From assembly GCA_030041435.1 (NCBI GenBank), contig JASHNW010000101.1, forward strand, positions 28,584-92,583: 64,000 nt of DNA. The letters are read 5' to 3'. The translations under genes and the position numbers were made by a program. The notes under the pieces are model-generated. The model saw only the letters and a list, made by a program, of their open reading frames with translations, did not search any database and was not told the DNA's origin. This document shows positions 9,576 through 18,889 of this stretch, one piece after another (positions within the stretch are counted from its first letter, which is position 1; every line of letters starts with the position of its first letter). The DNA is from Acidobacteriaceae bacterium. Its GTDB lineage: Bacteria; Acidobacteriota; Terriglobia; Terriglobales; Acidobacteriaceae.

Positions 9576-11102
9576 ATGTTTCGTTTTCGATTGATCGGCA
9601 TTGCAGCAGCCGCACTGGCCATTTGCGTCGCGCCTGGGCATGCGCAACAGCCCGCTTCTCCATCTCAGGCCGGCGAGGAGATCGTCGTCGACTCCCACGC
9701 CGCCGCTACTCCTTTTCCCCATTTTTGGGAGCAGATGTTCGGCTCCGGCCGCGCTAACCTCACCCTGCGCGCCGAATATCGGACCGATCTGCGCAGCGTC
9801 AAACAGATCACGGACTTCCACTACGTCCGCTTTCACGCAATCTTTCACGATGAGAACGGCGTCTACAGCGAAGACAAGCAGGGCAACCCAGTCTACAACT
9901 GGTCGTATGTCGACCACATTTACGATGGCCTGCTCGCCAACGGAGTCCGCCCCTTCGTCGAAATCAGTTTTATGCCGAAGCAGCTCGCCTCCCGGCTCGA
10001 TTACCAGGCCTTCTGGTATCGCCCCATCATTGCGCCGCCATCCAGTTACACGAAGTGGGACGCCCTGATCACCGCGTTCGCGCAGCACCTGGTCGAGCGT
10101 TACGGCATCGACGAAGTCGCGCAATGGTATTTCGAGGTCTGGAACGAGCCCAACATCGGTTTCTGGGGCGGCGTGCCCGCGCAGCAAACCTACTTCGAGC
10201 TTTATGACCACACCGCCCGCGCCCTCAAGGCCGTGAGCCCGCGCCTGCGTGTTGGCGGTCCCGCGAGCGCCCAGGCTGCCTGGATACCCGACATGATCGC
10301 GCATGCCGTCCAGGATCACGTCCCGCTCGACTTCGTTTCCACACACGCCTACGGAGACGACACGGCAAAGGATGTCTTCCACGACAACCGCGTCATCGCC
10401 CCGCATCAAATGGTAGCCGCCGCGGTGGACAAGGTGCACGACGAGATCCTCCACTCGGCGCGTCCCCACATCCCTCTCATCTGGAGCGAGTACAACGCCA
10501 GTTACGCCAACCACCAGGAGATCACGGACTCCATCTACATGGGCCCGTGGCTCGCCGATACGATCAGTCAGTGCGACGGCAAGACCGAGATGATGTCCTA
10601 TTGGACCTTCTCCGACGTCTTCGAGGAACAGGGCGTCATCAAAACTCCCTTCTACGGCGGTTTCGGCATCGTCGCCGAAGACGGTATTCGCAAGCCTGCC
10701 TGGGACGCATTTATGCTCCTCCATGAGCTGGGCGATGAACGCCTGCCCGCCCCCGCGAACGAAGCGCTGGTCACGCGCAAAGCGGATGGGTCGCTGGTGA
10801 TCGCCGCGTGGAATCTCGTCGAACCCGGCGCGCAGGCCTCCGACAAGACCGACACTTTCGACCTGAAAGGCATACCGGATGGCGTCTATGCCGAGATCCG
10901 CCGCGTCGACTCCACGCACGGCGATACGCTCGACGCATGGAAACAAATGGGCAGTCCAAAATATCCCACCCGGCAGCAGATCGAAACCCTGCAGCGGGCC
11001 TCAGACATCGGGCCCCCGCAGGATGAGGCCGTCCGCGACCATCAGCTCACGCTTACCTTGCCGCCGATGGGACTGGCCGTGATCGAGATTCCGTCAGAAT
11101 GA
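9576..11102 (+). CDS. GH39 glycoside hydrolase, paralogue of the 587-2104 protein
   Basis: The ATG at 9576 (GGGGAGAGAGGCA upstream) gives 508 residues with a clear signal peptide (MFRFRLIGIAAAALAIC..AHAQ-like). The catalytic domain keeps the acid/base Glu in FEVWNEPN and the nucleophile Glu in LIWSEYN, and it aligns along its length with the GH39 at 587-2104. The most visible difference is the nucleophile context, WSEYNAS here against WTEWNVQ there, which hints at different substrate preference. An upstream ATG at 9537 lacks a ribosome site. rpiA follows 82 nt downstream, consistent with pentose release and use, although co-transcription is not proven. Confidence 0.88.
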   Translation: MFRFRLIGIAAAALAICVAPGHAQQPASPSQAGEEIVVDSHAAATPFPHFWEQMFGSGRANLTLRAEYRTDLRSVKQITDFHYVRFHAIFHDENGVYSEDKQGNPVYNWSYVDHIYDGLLANGVRPFVEISFMPKQLASRLDYQAFWYRPIIAPPSSYTKWDALITAFAQHLVERYGIDEVAQWYFEVWNEPNIGFWGGVPAQQTYFELYDHTARALKAVSPRLRVGGPASAQAAWIPDMIAHAVQDHVPLDFVSTHAYGDDTAKDVFHDNRVIAPHQMVAAAVDKVHDEILHSARPHIPLIWSEYNASYANHQEITDSIYMGPWLADTISQCDGKTEMMSYWTFSDVFEEQGVIKTPFYGGFGIVAEDGIRKPAWDAFMLLHELGDERLPAPANEALVTRKADGSLVIAAWNLVEPGAQASDKTDTFDLKGIPDGVYAEIRRVDSTHGDTLDAWKQMGSPKYPTRQQIETLQRASDIGPPQDEAVRDHQLTLTLPPMGLAVIEIPSE

Positions 11103-11184
11103 TAAACGCCGGCGCCTGTCGGCACTTTTGATTCTCTGATGGGGCTGCGAATTCGCTCAACAACGAGTCTATAGTCGGTGTTAT

Positions 11185-11874
11185 ATGAGTTCCCCAAACC
11201 GGCTTGACCTGAAGCTCCGGGCTGCGCAACGAGCCATCGATCTGGTGAGCCCCGGCATGACCGTTGGCCTCGGCTCGGGGTCCACCGCAACTCTCTGGAT
11301 CCGATTGCTCGGCGAACAGGTTCGCGACCGTGGCCTCACCATCCGTGCGGTCGCCAGTTCCGAGGACAGTGAGCATCTCGCCCGCAGCTTCGGCATACCC
11401 ATCGTGGCTCTGGAGGAATCGAGACAACTGGATTTAACCGTCGACGGCGCCGATGAAATTGCACCCGGACTGGCGCTCATCAAGGGCGGCGGCGGAAAGC
11501 TTCTCCGCGAAAAAATTGTTGCCAGCGCAACCAAACGTTTCGTCATCGTCGCCGACGACTCGAAAGTTGTCGACAAGCTGGGCAATCACCCCCTGCCCGT
11601 CGAAGTCATTCACATGGCCGCGCCGCTGGTGAAACATTCCCTTCAGGAGCTCGGCTTTCAGGTGGCATTGCGGCGAAACGTCGACGGCTCCCCTTACATT
11701 ACCGACGAGGGCAATCTGCTCTTCGATTGTTCCGGTCTTTTGATCGACGATCCGCCCCGGCTCGCCGCGATTCTTGACGGCACCGTGGGGCTCGTCGAAC
11801 ACGGTCTCTTTCTCGGCATGGCCAGCCTCGCACTCATCGCCGGCGAGGATGGCGTGGTCGAGCGCAAATCGTAG
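11185..11874 (+). CDS. rpiA: Ribose-5-phosphate isomerase A
   Basis: The 229-residue protein has the standard length and motifs of RpiA: the phosphate-binding GLGSGSTA near residue 30, the VDGADEI catalytic Asp motif, the KGGGGKLLREK loop, and LVEHGLF near the C-terminus. It interconverts ribose 5-phosphate and ribulose 5-phosphate in the cytosol. No strong ribosome site precedes the ATG. It lies between GH39 and a convergent GH3, both possible pentosidases, so a role in using released pentoses is plausible but RpiA is also a housekeeping enzyme. Confidence 0.95.
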   Translation: MSSPNRLDLKLRAAQRAIDLVSPGMTVGLGSGSTATLWIRLLGEQVRDRGLTIRAVASSEDSEHLARSFGIPIVALEESRQLDLTVDGADEIAPGLALIKGGGGKLLREKIVASATKRFVIVADDSKVVDKLGNHPLPVEVIHMAAPLVKHSLQELGFQVALRRNVDGSPYITDEGNLLFDCSGLLIDDPPRLAAILDGTVGLVEHGLFLGMASLALIAGEDGVVERKS

Positions 11875-11875
11875 C

Positions 11876-11913
11876 GCCTGGCTCTTCCCGCGCTCCCGCG
11901 CGAAGCGCCAGGC
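11876..11913. terminator. Hairpin after rpiA
   Basis: GCCTGGC (11876-11882) pairs with GCCAGGC (11907-11913) around a GC-rich loop, starting 1 nt after the rpiA stop. No T-run follows. It lies between the convergent rpiA and GH3 genes. The remaining stretch to 12057 shows no gene. Confidence 0.35.
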
Positions 11914-12057
11914 ACTGCTGAGTCTCTCAGGAAAATTTGAGCCGGCACCAACAGGGCAGGGATCCGTGTGGCTCGGCAGCGCCTTCGCCATGAATTCCGG
12001 CCCCACATTCGCGTCCGCATGCCCGCCCGTGGCAGGCGCATGCCCGCCAACTTTTCC

Positions 12058-14745
12058 TCACTCCGGCAACATCAGTTGCCCCTTGATCGTGAAGTGTCCG
12101 GTCGCTGCCGGCGCGCCTGTTCCCGGCTGCCCTCCGCCGATTGTGATCGTGTACGGGCCCTCCGCAATAATTGGATCGCCCGCCTCGGTTACCATGCTAA
12201 GGTCCCGCCGCTGCAGCGCGAAATCCACCTTCTGGCTTGCTCCCGGCTCCAGATGGACGCGCTGGAATCCGCGCAGCGCCCGCAGGGGCGCTCCCGGCAC
12301 GTCGGGGAACTGCAGATACAACTCCGCCACCTCGTCCCCTGCCACCTTGCCTGTATTTGTAACCGTGACGGATGCATGGACAGGATCGCCCGCGTTCACT
12401 TCCTCCGCTCCCAGCGCCAGATCGCTGAAGCTGAACGTCGTGTAGCTCAGCCCATATCCAAACGGATACAGCGGCACTCCCTTGAAATAGCGGTAAGTCC
12501 GTCCTTCCATCGAGTAATTCTCGAAGTTAGGCAACTGATCCACGCCCGTGTAGAACGTCACCGGCAATTTCCCGCCCGGATCGTTCTTCCCGCTCAGCGT
12601 CTCGGCAATCGCTGCGCCGCCCTCTTCGCCCGAATACCACGCTTCCAGGATCGCGTTCGCGTGCGCCTTCTCCCAGTCCACGCTCAGCGCGCTGCCGTTC
12701 ATCAGCACCACCACCAGCGGCCTGCCGGTCGCCGCCACCGCTTCCACCAGGTCCTCCTCCGGCTGCGGCAGATCCAGGCTCGTCCGGTCGCCGCCCAGAA
12801 ACCCCGGTTGGTTCACAGGCATCTCTTCGCCTTCCAGTTCGCTGGTGATGCCCACCACCGCGATCGTCACGTCGGCTTCCTTCGCCGCCGCAACGGCCTC
12901 CGGAGAAGGCAGCGGGTTATATCGCGCCCACATCAGCTGCGCCTTCACCTCGTCTGCGCCTCTCTGGAAATAGCTCACCTCGATCGGCACGTTCACTCCG
13001 CGCTCCAGGTGGACGCGGGTCAGCTTCGTCGCGTCCTTACCACGTCCGAACACCTGCACGATCTGCCTGCCGTCGACACTCAGGCGGCCGAACCCATCCA
13101 CCTCGATTCCAACCAGATAATCGCCCGTCTCCTGCACCGTCAGAAACCCCGACCACCGCACCGTCACATTCGTCTTGCCCCGGGCCTCCGCCGGAAAATT
13201 ATCTTCCGTCAGGTTGACATTCGGTTCCACGCGGCTGGTCACCGGCGTCGGTTTCATCGCCGGTCCCAGACTCATCCCTGCCACCGTCCCGTAATCCGCC
13301 TGCAGTCCCGGCTTGCCATCGGGCGTCGTCAGCAGCTTGTCCGGAACCGGATCGCCGTCGTTCCGCAAAAACTGCGTCCCCGGCACAAACAGGATCTTTG
13401 CATTCGGAAACTCCGCCTTCAGCCCATCCAGCACGCTCACCGTGTGTGTGGGAGTCCCCGTGTAATTCCCCAGCAGCACCCGCGTCTGATCCGCCAGTGG
13501 GCCCACCACAGCAATGCTCCGGATCCCCGGCTGCAGCGGAAGCACGCCGTCGTTCTTCACGAGCACCATCGACTCCTCCGCCAGCTTCCGCGCCAACTCC
13601 CGATGCTCCGCGCTGTCCAGTTCCTTCGCATCGATCTTCGCGTACGGATCCATGTCCGGCGGATCGAACAGCCCCAGCTTGATCCGCGCCGTGAACAACC
13701 GCACCAGCGCTGTGTCGATGGCGCTCTCCGGCAAATACCCCTGCTGCACCGCGTCGACATACGGCTTGTAGTCGTGGTCGTCCGTCACCTTCGCCACGAA
13801 GTCGGCGCACTCGTTGTCCATCCCTCGCTCCAGTGAGATCGCCGACGACTGCGCCTGCGTCGGCCGGTAATGATGCCCGTTATAAATATCCGTCACCGCG
13901 CCGCAGTCCGAAACCACATATCCCTTGAAGTCCCAGTGCTTGCGCAGCTGATCCTCCAGCAGGAACTGGTTCGCGCACGCCGGTTGCCCCCTGATCGCGT
14001 TGTACGCGCACATCACCGAGTCCGCCTTGCCCTCGGTCACCGCGGCGCGAAACGCCGGCAGATACGTATCCATCTCGTCGTGCTTGCTCACGTCCACGTC
14101 CGCCATGTGCCGTGTCGGCTCCGGCCCGCTGTGCACCGCAAAATGCTTCGGCGTCGCAATCACCCGGTAATACTTCGCATTGTCGCCCTGCATTCCCGTC
14201 ACAAACGCCACCCCCATCCGCGCCGTCAGAAACGGATCCTCGCCGTACGTCTCCTGCCCCCGCCCCCATCGTGGATCGCGGAAGATGTTCAAATTCGGCG
14301 CCCAGAAATCCAGCCCGTGAAAGATCTCCGAGTTCCCGTCGTGCTCCGATTGCGCGTGCACGATCCGTCCCTCTACTCCGATGTCGGTGGCCATCGTGTG
14401 AATTCCCGGCGCATCGAACGTCGCCGCCAGCCCTATTGGCTCCGGATATTCCGTCGTCCCGTCCACCGCAACTCCATGCAGCGCCTCGCTCCACCAGTCG
14501 TACGCCGGCACGTGCAGCCGTGGGATCGCCCGCGCCTGATTCACCAGCTGGGATGCCTTTTCCGTGAGCGTCATCCGGCTCACCAGGTCCCGCGCCCGCT
14601 CCTCCGGCGACAGATTCGGATTCATGAACGGCATCTTCTCGATGTCCTGCGTCTCCTGCGCTCTGGCCGTCGCGCCGATCGTTCCCAAACCGGTCAGAAC
14701 CGCCGCCCCAAGGCACAATCCCATGCGCAACCCGAACCTCGCCAT
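12058..14745 (-). CDS. GH3 beta-xylosidase-type glycosidase with PA14 domain
   Basis: From the ATG at 14745 (GGGAGG 4 nt upstream) the protein is 895 residues with a signal peptide ending ARAQ. It contains a GH3 N-terminal TIM-barrel with the substrate-binding KHFAVH motif and the nucleophile Asp in YVVSDCGAV, a split GH3 C-terminal domain (DQTRVLLGNYTG, then VVVLMNGSAL), a PA14 insertion around residues 465-600 and a C-terminal fibronectin-III-like domain (FGYGLSYTTF). The YDWWSEALHG motif is typical of the xylosidase/arabinosidase branch of GH3. It probably trims xylo- or arabino-oligosaccharides outside the cytoplasm. It stands alone on the minus strand, convergent with rpiA. Confidence 0.9.
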   Translation of the reverse strand: MARFGLRMGLCLGAAVLTGLGTIGATARAQETQDIEKMPFMNPNLSPEERARDLVSRMTLTEKASQLVNQARAIPRLHVPAYDWWSEALHGVAVDGTTEYPEPIGLAATFDAPGIHTMATDIGVEGRIVHAQSEHDGNSEIFHGLDFWAPNLNIFRDPRWGRGQETYGEDPFLTARMGVAFVTGMQGDNAKYYRVIATPKHFAVHSGPEPTRHMADVDVSKHDEMDTYLPAFRAAVTEGKADSVMCAYNAIRGQPACANQFLLEDQLRKHWDFKGYVVSDCGAVTDIYNGHHYRPTQAQSSAISLERGMDNECADFVAKVTDDHDYKPYVDAVQQGYLPESAIDTALVRLFTARIKLGLFDPPDMDPYAKIDAKELDSAEHRELARKLAEESMVLVKNDGVLPLQPGIRSIAVVGPLADQTRVLLGNYTGTPTHTVSVLDGLKAEFPNAKILFVPGTQFLRNDGDPVPDKLLTTPDGKPGLQADYGTVAGMSLGPAMKPTPVTSRVEPNVNLTEDNFPAEARGKTNVTVRWSGFLTVQETGDYLVGIEVDGFGRLSVDGRQIVQVFGRGKDATKLTRVHLERGVNVPIEVSYFQRGADEVKAQLMWARYNPLPSPEAVAAAKEADVTIAVVGITSELEGEEMPVNQPGFLGGDRTSLDLPQPEEDLVEAVAATGRPLVVVLMNGSALSVDWEKAHANAILEAWYSGEEGGAAIAETLSGKNDPGGKLPVTFYTGVDQLPNFENYSMEGRTYRYFKGVPLYPFGYGLSYTTFSFSDLALGAEEVNAGDPVHASVTVTNTGKVAGDEVAELYLQFPDVPGAPLRALRGFQRVHLEPGASQKVDFALQRRDLSMVTEAGDPIIAEGPYTITIGGGQPGTGAPAATGHFTIKGQLMLPE

Positions 14746-14988
14746 AAGTCCTCCCATGGATGAATGGATTAATGCAGATTTCAGTCGTCGCGCGAACTAC
14801 AGTGCCGCGCGAATTCCGCCGCCGGTGGCGAAACCCCACCCTACTGCCTTCCCCCGCGATGCGTCAATTTTTAGAAAACCCTGTCCAGCCGCCTCTCTCT
14901 GCCATGTCCAAGGCAGGATCACGGCCCCACCGGCGGGGAAGTCGCGGCTTGAACGGCCTGCCGAAAAACCCTGCGGTCTCGGCCGGGC
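14746..14988. other. Intergenic region upstream of GH3
   Basis: About 240 nt between the GH3 start and the CRTAC1 relic, presumably containing the GH3 promoter on the minus strand. I see no gene, no AAACGTTT-type palindrome and no clear hairpin. Confidence 0.4.
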
Positions 14989-15612
14989 ATGCATTTGACA
15001 GCCTGGAGATGCCAGGTTTTTTTGAAAAGCGAGAATCGAATCTCGCCCTGTACCCTGTACTCGGGTTCTGAACGCAATGCATCGCCCCGCCTCTCAGGCC
15101 GGCATCCACCCTCACGCACTCCGCGCCGCCTCGCGCCGCTCGCCGCCCTTCTCGTCATCCTCATGGCCGCGTCGTTCCGGATCGCCCGCTCCCTCCCTAC
15201 CTTCGCGCAATCGGCGCCTTCCCTCGACTACCCCCAACTCATCGACATCACTGCCTCCAACGGCATCCACTTCGACCATCACTCCAGCCCCGAACAAAAA
15301 TTCATCGTCGAATCCATGAGCGACGGCGTCGCCCTCATCGACTACGACCGCGACGGCGGGCCCGACATCTACTTCACCAACGCCCAGACCGTCGACATGG
15401 CGAAGCAGGGAATCAAGTCCCGCAGCGCCCTCTTCCACAACAACCACGACGGCACCTTCACCGACGTTACCGGCAAAGCCGGCGTCGGCTATCCCTGCTG
15501 GGCCAACGGCGTCGCCGTCGGCGATTACAACAACGAACGGATCGCCGGTTTCCAGTCGCATCTTTCATCTGTTGTCAAAAGTCGCATGCCGATGCAGCAG
15601 CGGAGTCCTTGA
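14989..15612 (+). pseudogene. Truncated CRTAC1/FG-GAP repeat protein gene
   Basis: The part from about 15226 to 15537 encodes a recognisable beginning of a CRTAC1-type (FG-GAP/ASPIC-UnbV) secreted protein: DITASNGIHFDHHSS, then FIVESMSDGVALIDYDRDGGPDIYF, then FHNNHDGTFTDVTGKAGVG and VAVGDYNN. Family members usually have 500 or more residues; here similarity ends at GDYNNE and an unrelated tail reaches a stop at 15610-15612. The start is also doubtful: the long frame gives a poor N-terminus, while an ATG at 15077 is in another frame. It is best read as a 3'-truncated relic. Confidence 0.7.
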
Positions 15613-15667
15613 AATGCCCCGCGATCGAACTCCGGGAAACGGTAGAATCGAGCAGGAGGCGAGACGG

Positions 15668-15931
15668 ATGAAGTATCGAAAAATCGATCTCGAGTTAATC
15701 GTCTTTTCCGACGAAAGTGATGCCGTCGTTGCAGAGTTGAACTCCGCGATCGACCGGTTGGAAGAAAAGCACACGATTTTCGGCGGCCTGATTGAAACCA
15801 TCCCCGTCGAGCACAGCGGAGAGCGGCGGAAATCGGCGCTGAGACACGTGCTCGATGCAGGAGGCACGGCCACCTCTGCAGTCAAGCTGGCGGCTCAAAA
15901 AGTTGCCGGCGCCTACAAAAAAGTCATCTGA
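15668..15931 (+). CDS. Small protein of unknown function
   Basis: An 87-residue protein starting MKYRKIDLELIVF with an excellent ribosome site (AGGAGG, 8 nt before the ATG). It has a charged N-terminal beta-like strand, a predicted helix (DAVVAELNSAIDRLEEKHTIFGGL) and an Ala/Lys-rich C-terminal helix (SAVKLAAQKVAGAYKKV). No signal peptide or known motif is visible. It lies between two gene relics and looks intact, so it may be a recent arrival or a gene that survived the local decay. I do not recognise the family. Confidence 0.6.
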   Translation: MKYRKIDLELIVFSDESDAVVAELNSAIDRLEEKHTIFGGLIETIPVEHSGERRKSALRHVLDAGGTATSAVKLAAQKVAGAYKKVI

Positions 15932-16099
15932 CGTAAGCCATATTTCATCTTGCCTGTCGCCGATCATCAGCCGGATTGAGCGTTTCATCGCGCCTGCGGC
16001 GCCCCTTCAGGCACATCGCCTCGCGCTCTCATGAAGTTGTGCGTTCCATTTCCCCGATGCACCAGGGATTCCTGCCCGCCTGGTTTCCGCGCATCTGCA

Positions 16100-16430
16100 T
16101 CAGTTGCTGCGCAATTCTCTCCTTTCCCTCTCCCGCTGTGCCTCCGCCTTCTGCGCGTACTCGCGCGCAACCGCGGTTTCTCCGGCCTCCGGGGCAATCG
16201 CCGCTATGGCCGCGGCGTCGGCATACATATAACTGTTCAGGGTGGGGCGATACCCATCGCCGCTGATGCTGTGCTCCGTCGCGTCCCGCGTATTCGCGGC
16301 GTGACGCTGGCCAATGGCGACCGGCAGTTGGGAATCAGCCTGCTGCCAGCCATGGAGGCGAACTTCAGCAGCCGGGAAGCGACGCATGAAGACGCCAATG
16401 GCCTCTTCTGGTCCAACGATTACGACGCCT
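16100..16430. pseudogene. Scrambled fragment of an MGH1-like glycosidase gene
   Basis: Two consecutive pieces of one (alpha/alpha)6 glycosidase are present on opposite strands. The plus strand at about 16300-16420 encodes LLPAMEANFSS..THEDANGLFWSND. The minus strand at about 16290-16100 encodes RDATEHSISGDGYRPTLNSY and MYADAAAIAAIAPEAG. In intact proteins of this type the first piece runs directly into the second (NGLFWS..D..DG.EYSISG). A short in-place inversion of the first piece would explain the arrangement if the original gene was on the minus strand. Both ends of the gene are missing. Confidence 0.55.
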
Positions 16431-16446
16431 ACCCCGCGGCCTCCGC

Positions 16447-18633
16447 TCACTGCAGCGGCGCAAGTTTCCCCCGCAGAACCATGATCGACGCCGCCGGAAT
16501 CTCGAATCCGGTCCCGGGCGCTGTCTGCAGTTCTTCCTCCTTCGCCGGACCATCCGGATCCGCATGTCCATACCCGCTCACAATTACCGGCTGGTTCGGT
16601 TGCTCGGGATGGGACATGGGAAAAACCATCGCCGGATGCCACGCATACTGCCCGCTGCCGAAGATCGCTGCATGCACCTGACCGGAGAATCCCAGCCTGC
16701 GCTCCTGATCGTGGAAGACGATATGCAGCGTGTGCCCCACTTCCTGGTCGCGATTCACCAGCATCAGCGACCACTGCCCGTCCGGCCGCAGATCGGCATA
16801 CGCCGTCACCATCATGTGGCCCGCCCCGTCGCTGATCGTGCTCGAGGCCGGGAAGATCGTGTTTGCTTCCTTGCCCGGCTCGATCCATTCCCGGTTGATC
16901 AGTTCGCTCGCGAAAAACTGCGACAGCGGCTGCAGGATGTTGTAATTCGCATCCACGGAAAACATGCCGAAAACCCCCGGCGAGTTGCCGCACCCGCGGT
17001 CTTCCCGGAGCGGCAGATAGTGGAAGTAGTAAACTCCGCTTCCGCCCGCCGTAAGAAACGATCCGATATAGTCCGCCAACCACAGTCCCGCGAAGTTTGC
17101 CAGATAGGCTTCGCTGGTGCTCGACGATAAGTTCGACTCCGTGATGAAGAATGGAATATCTTTCGGCAGTCCGTCGTCGCGCCACACCTCCACGATGTGG
17201 TCGATGCGCTGCGGCTCGTCATACAGATCGGCCCAGTTAAAGGCGCAGGGCATCAGCGGGTAATGCTCGAACGAAAAGAAAGCCAGATCCTGCATTCGCC
17301 CGTGCGCGCGCAGATAATTAAGAAACCGCTCAAACCACGACGTGTCCCCGTTGCCGTCGGGCCATACCTGGATGTCGTCGTTCACTCCCTGAAACGCCGG
17401 TCCACCCAGCTTCAGCCTGGGATCGACCTTGTGGATCGCCGCGGCAAACTCCAGGTAGAGCGCGCCGTAATCCTCCGGCGACGTGTATTGCCCGTCCGCC
17501 TCTTCCCCCATCTCGACGTACGAGATGGGATAGTGGCGTGCCTCGATATATTTGATCTCCGCCGTCGCGTCCTCCGGCTGCCCGTACAGCATCGCAATCG
17601 GAATCATCGCCGGCAGCCCATGTGTGATCCCGCTCGTGTAGAACAGGTCGAAGCCCGTCTGCGCCTGGCGCGTGCTCAACAGATCGTCCGCCGTGTGCCA
17701 CGGATCGACTGACGAGCAATATGTCGTCGTCTGATCCTGATCCGGCGTGTGACGCACCACGTCATGCAGTTCGCCCTGCTCTCCCAGTGTCCCCACGTAC
17801 ACTTCGCGGATCGCATAGCCAACGCAGTTGCGCGCGTCCGTCGGCCCGTCCGCATCGCACGTGTTCGACGACTCGGTCATCAGTATGCGCAGGAACTGCA
17901 CCGCCACAGGGATGTGCGTCAGCGAGATGGTTGTCTCCCCGCCTTTCCCTTCGCTGACCGTGCCCGCGGGGAACGTCTGCCACACGCCCAGCGTCGGCTT
18001 GCCGATCGGATCCAGCCCCGTCCAGAACTGCACTTCGTAGTGCTTCGCGTACGGCGCCGCCCAGTCGATGCGGATGGCGTCGATCAGATCCTTCTGCTTC
18101 AGGTCGACGATCACCCACTGCGGATGCAGGCTGTCGGATTCCCCCGTGAATCGTTCCGTCAGATATGGATTGCTCTTCCAGAAGCTTTTGGTGTCCCCGT
18201 CGGTCAGCCGCGAATAGCCCGTGTTTCCCGTGCCGTCGTTGCGCGTAAACCCCCGCCGCGGCAGCGAGTACCCGTAGGAATACCGAATCATCTCCGTCGG
18301 CGTCGCCGACCCGTCGAAGTATCCGCGTCCGCGCGGATCGCTCCACGTGCCCTTCGGGTTCCAGTGCCATGCCTCCACCGACAACTCCGTGTTCTGCCGG
18401 TAGGTGATCGGCTCCCACCCCGAAGGAGCCAGAGCCGCGAGCGTCTTCGGCGTCAGCGCCTTATCGATTGCCTCCACTGGAATGCGGTCCAGCGACGATC
18501 CCAGCGTCTGCTCCGGAATGAAGTGGTTCGTCGCGTCCCCCGGCGCAATCTCCACGTCTACGGTCTGAGCGGAAACCGGCAATACGGCGCATCCGGCGAA
18601 CAAAAGCGTTGTCAAAACGGCTCTGCGCAACAA
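16447..18633 (-). CDS. Secreted clan GH-A-like glycosidase with a discoidin (F5/8 type C) domain, family unclear
   Basis: A TTG at 18633 behind GGGAGGAG gives 728 residues with a signal peptide (AVLTTLLFAGCAVLPVSAQT). Residues about 130-285 look like a discoidin galactose-binding-like domain (GDTKSFWKSN, WVIVDLKQKDLIDAIRIDW, FLRILMTESS). The rest resembles a TIM-barrel glycosidase of clan GH-A: the candidate acid/base is a Glu in SYVEMGEEADG (about residue 378), followed by RLKLGGPAFQG as in GH39, and the candidate nucleophile is the Glu in FFITESN (about residue 499). The usual Asn before the acid/base Glu is replaced by Glu. A beta-sandwich C-terminus follows. It is divergent from the next gene, with a weak operator-like site between them. 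Enzymatic activity is inferred. Confidence 0.65.
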   Translation of the reverse strand: MLRRAVLTTLLFAGCAVLPVSAQTVDVEIAPGDATNHFIPEQTLGSSLDRIPVEAIDKALTPKTLAALAPSGWEPITYRQNTELSVEAWHWNPKGTWSDPRGRGYFDGSATPTEMIRYSYGYSLPRRGFTRNDGTGNTGYSRLTDGDTKSFWKSNPYLTERFTGESDSLHPQWVIVDLKQKDLIDAIRIDWAAPYAKHYEVQFWTGLDPIGKPTLGVWQTFPAGTVSEGKGGETTISLTHIPVAVQFLRILMTESSNTCDADGPTDARNCVGYAIREVYVGTLGEQGELHDVVRHTPDQDQTTTYCSSVDPWHTADDLLSTRQAQTGFDLFYTSGITHGLPAMIPIAMLYGQPEDATAEIKYIEARHYPISYVEMGEEADGQYTSPEDYGALYLEFAAAIHKVDPRLKLGGPAFQGVNDDIQVWPDGNGDTSWFERFLNYLRAHGRMQDLAFFSFEHYPLMPCAFNWADLYDEPQRIDHIVEVWRDDGLPKDIPFFITESNLSSSTSEAYLANFAGLWLADYIGSFLTAGGSGVYYFHYLPLREDRGCGNSPGVFGMFSVDANYNILQPLSQFFASELINREWIEPGKEANTIFPASSTISDGAGHMMVTAYADLRPDGQWSLMLVNRDQEVGHTLHIVFHDQERRLGFSGQVHAAIFGSGQYAWHPAMVFPMSHPEQPNQPVIVSGYGHADPDGPAKEEELQTAPGTGFEIPAASIMVLRGKLAPLQ

Positions 18634-18756
18634 GCACTCCTCCCGTAAACGCGCCGGTCGGCGCAATCTTCCGCCCCGGGGCTCGCGCTCTGCCGCGGAC
18701 TGCACTCCGCAAAGCATCCGCCCAAATCGCCGCGCGGCAGGTCGATCATACCTCAG

Positions 18757-18774
18757 GATTCAAACGTTCCAGGA
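18757..18774. promoter_or_regulatory. Weak LacI-operator-like site in a divergent promoter region
   Basis: GGATTCAAACGTTCCAGG contains the CAAACGTT core shared with the sites at 5611 and 43656, but symmetry fails after the central AACGTT. It lies between the divergent genes starting at 18633 and 18890, so it is suitably placed; the similarity may be chance. Confidence 0.3.
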
Positions 18775-18889
18775 TACAATTCCGGCTGTTCCCGATTCCT
18801 CCGCTTCCGGATGCGTTCGGGGTCTGCAACACTTCTGTGGTCCTGGGATCGCCCCGCGGCCGCAGGAAGCAGTTGGTCTTCGGGAGGCA

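Noticed and set aside
11533..11540. AAACGTTT inside rpiA
   Set aside because: It matches the operator core but lies inside a coding region without flanking symmetry, so it is taken as chance.
11968..13836. Long open frame on the plus strand opposite the GH3 gene
   Set aside because: Arg/His-rich, no family motif and directly antisense to a well-supported gene; such frames are common in GC-rich DNA. The same applies to 19046-20920, 23227-25029, 27126-29051 and 53238-54911.
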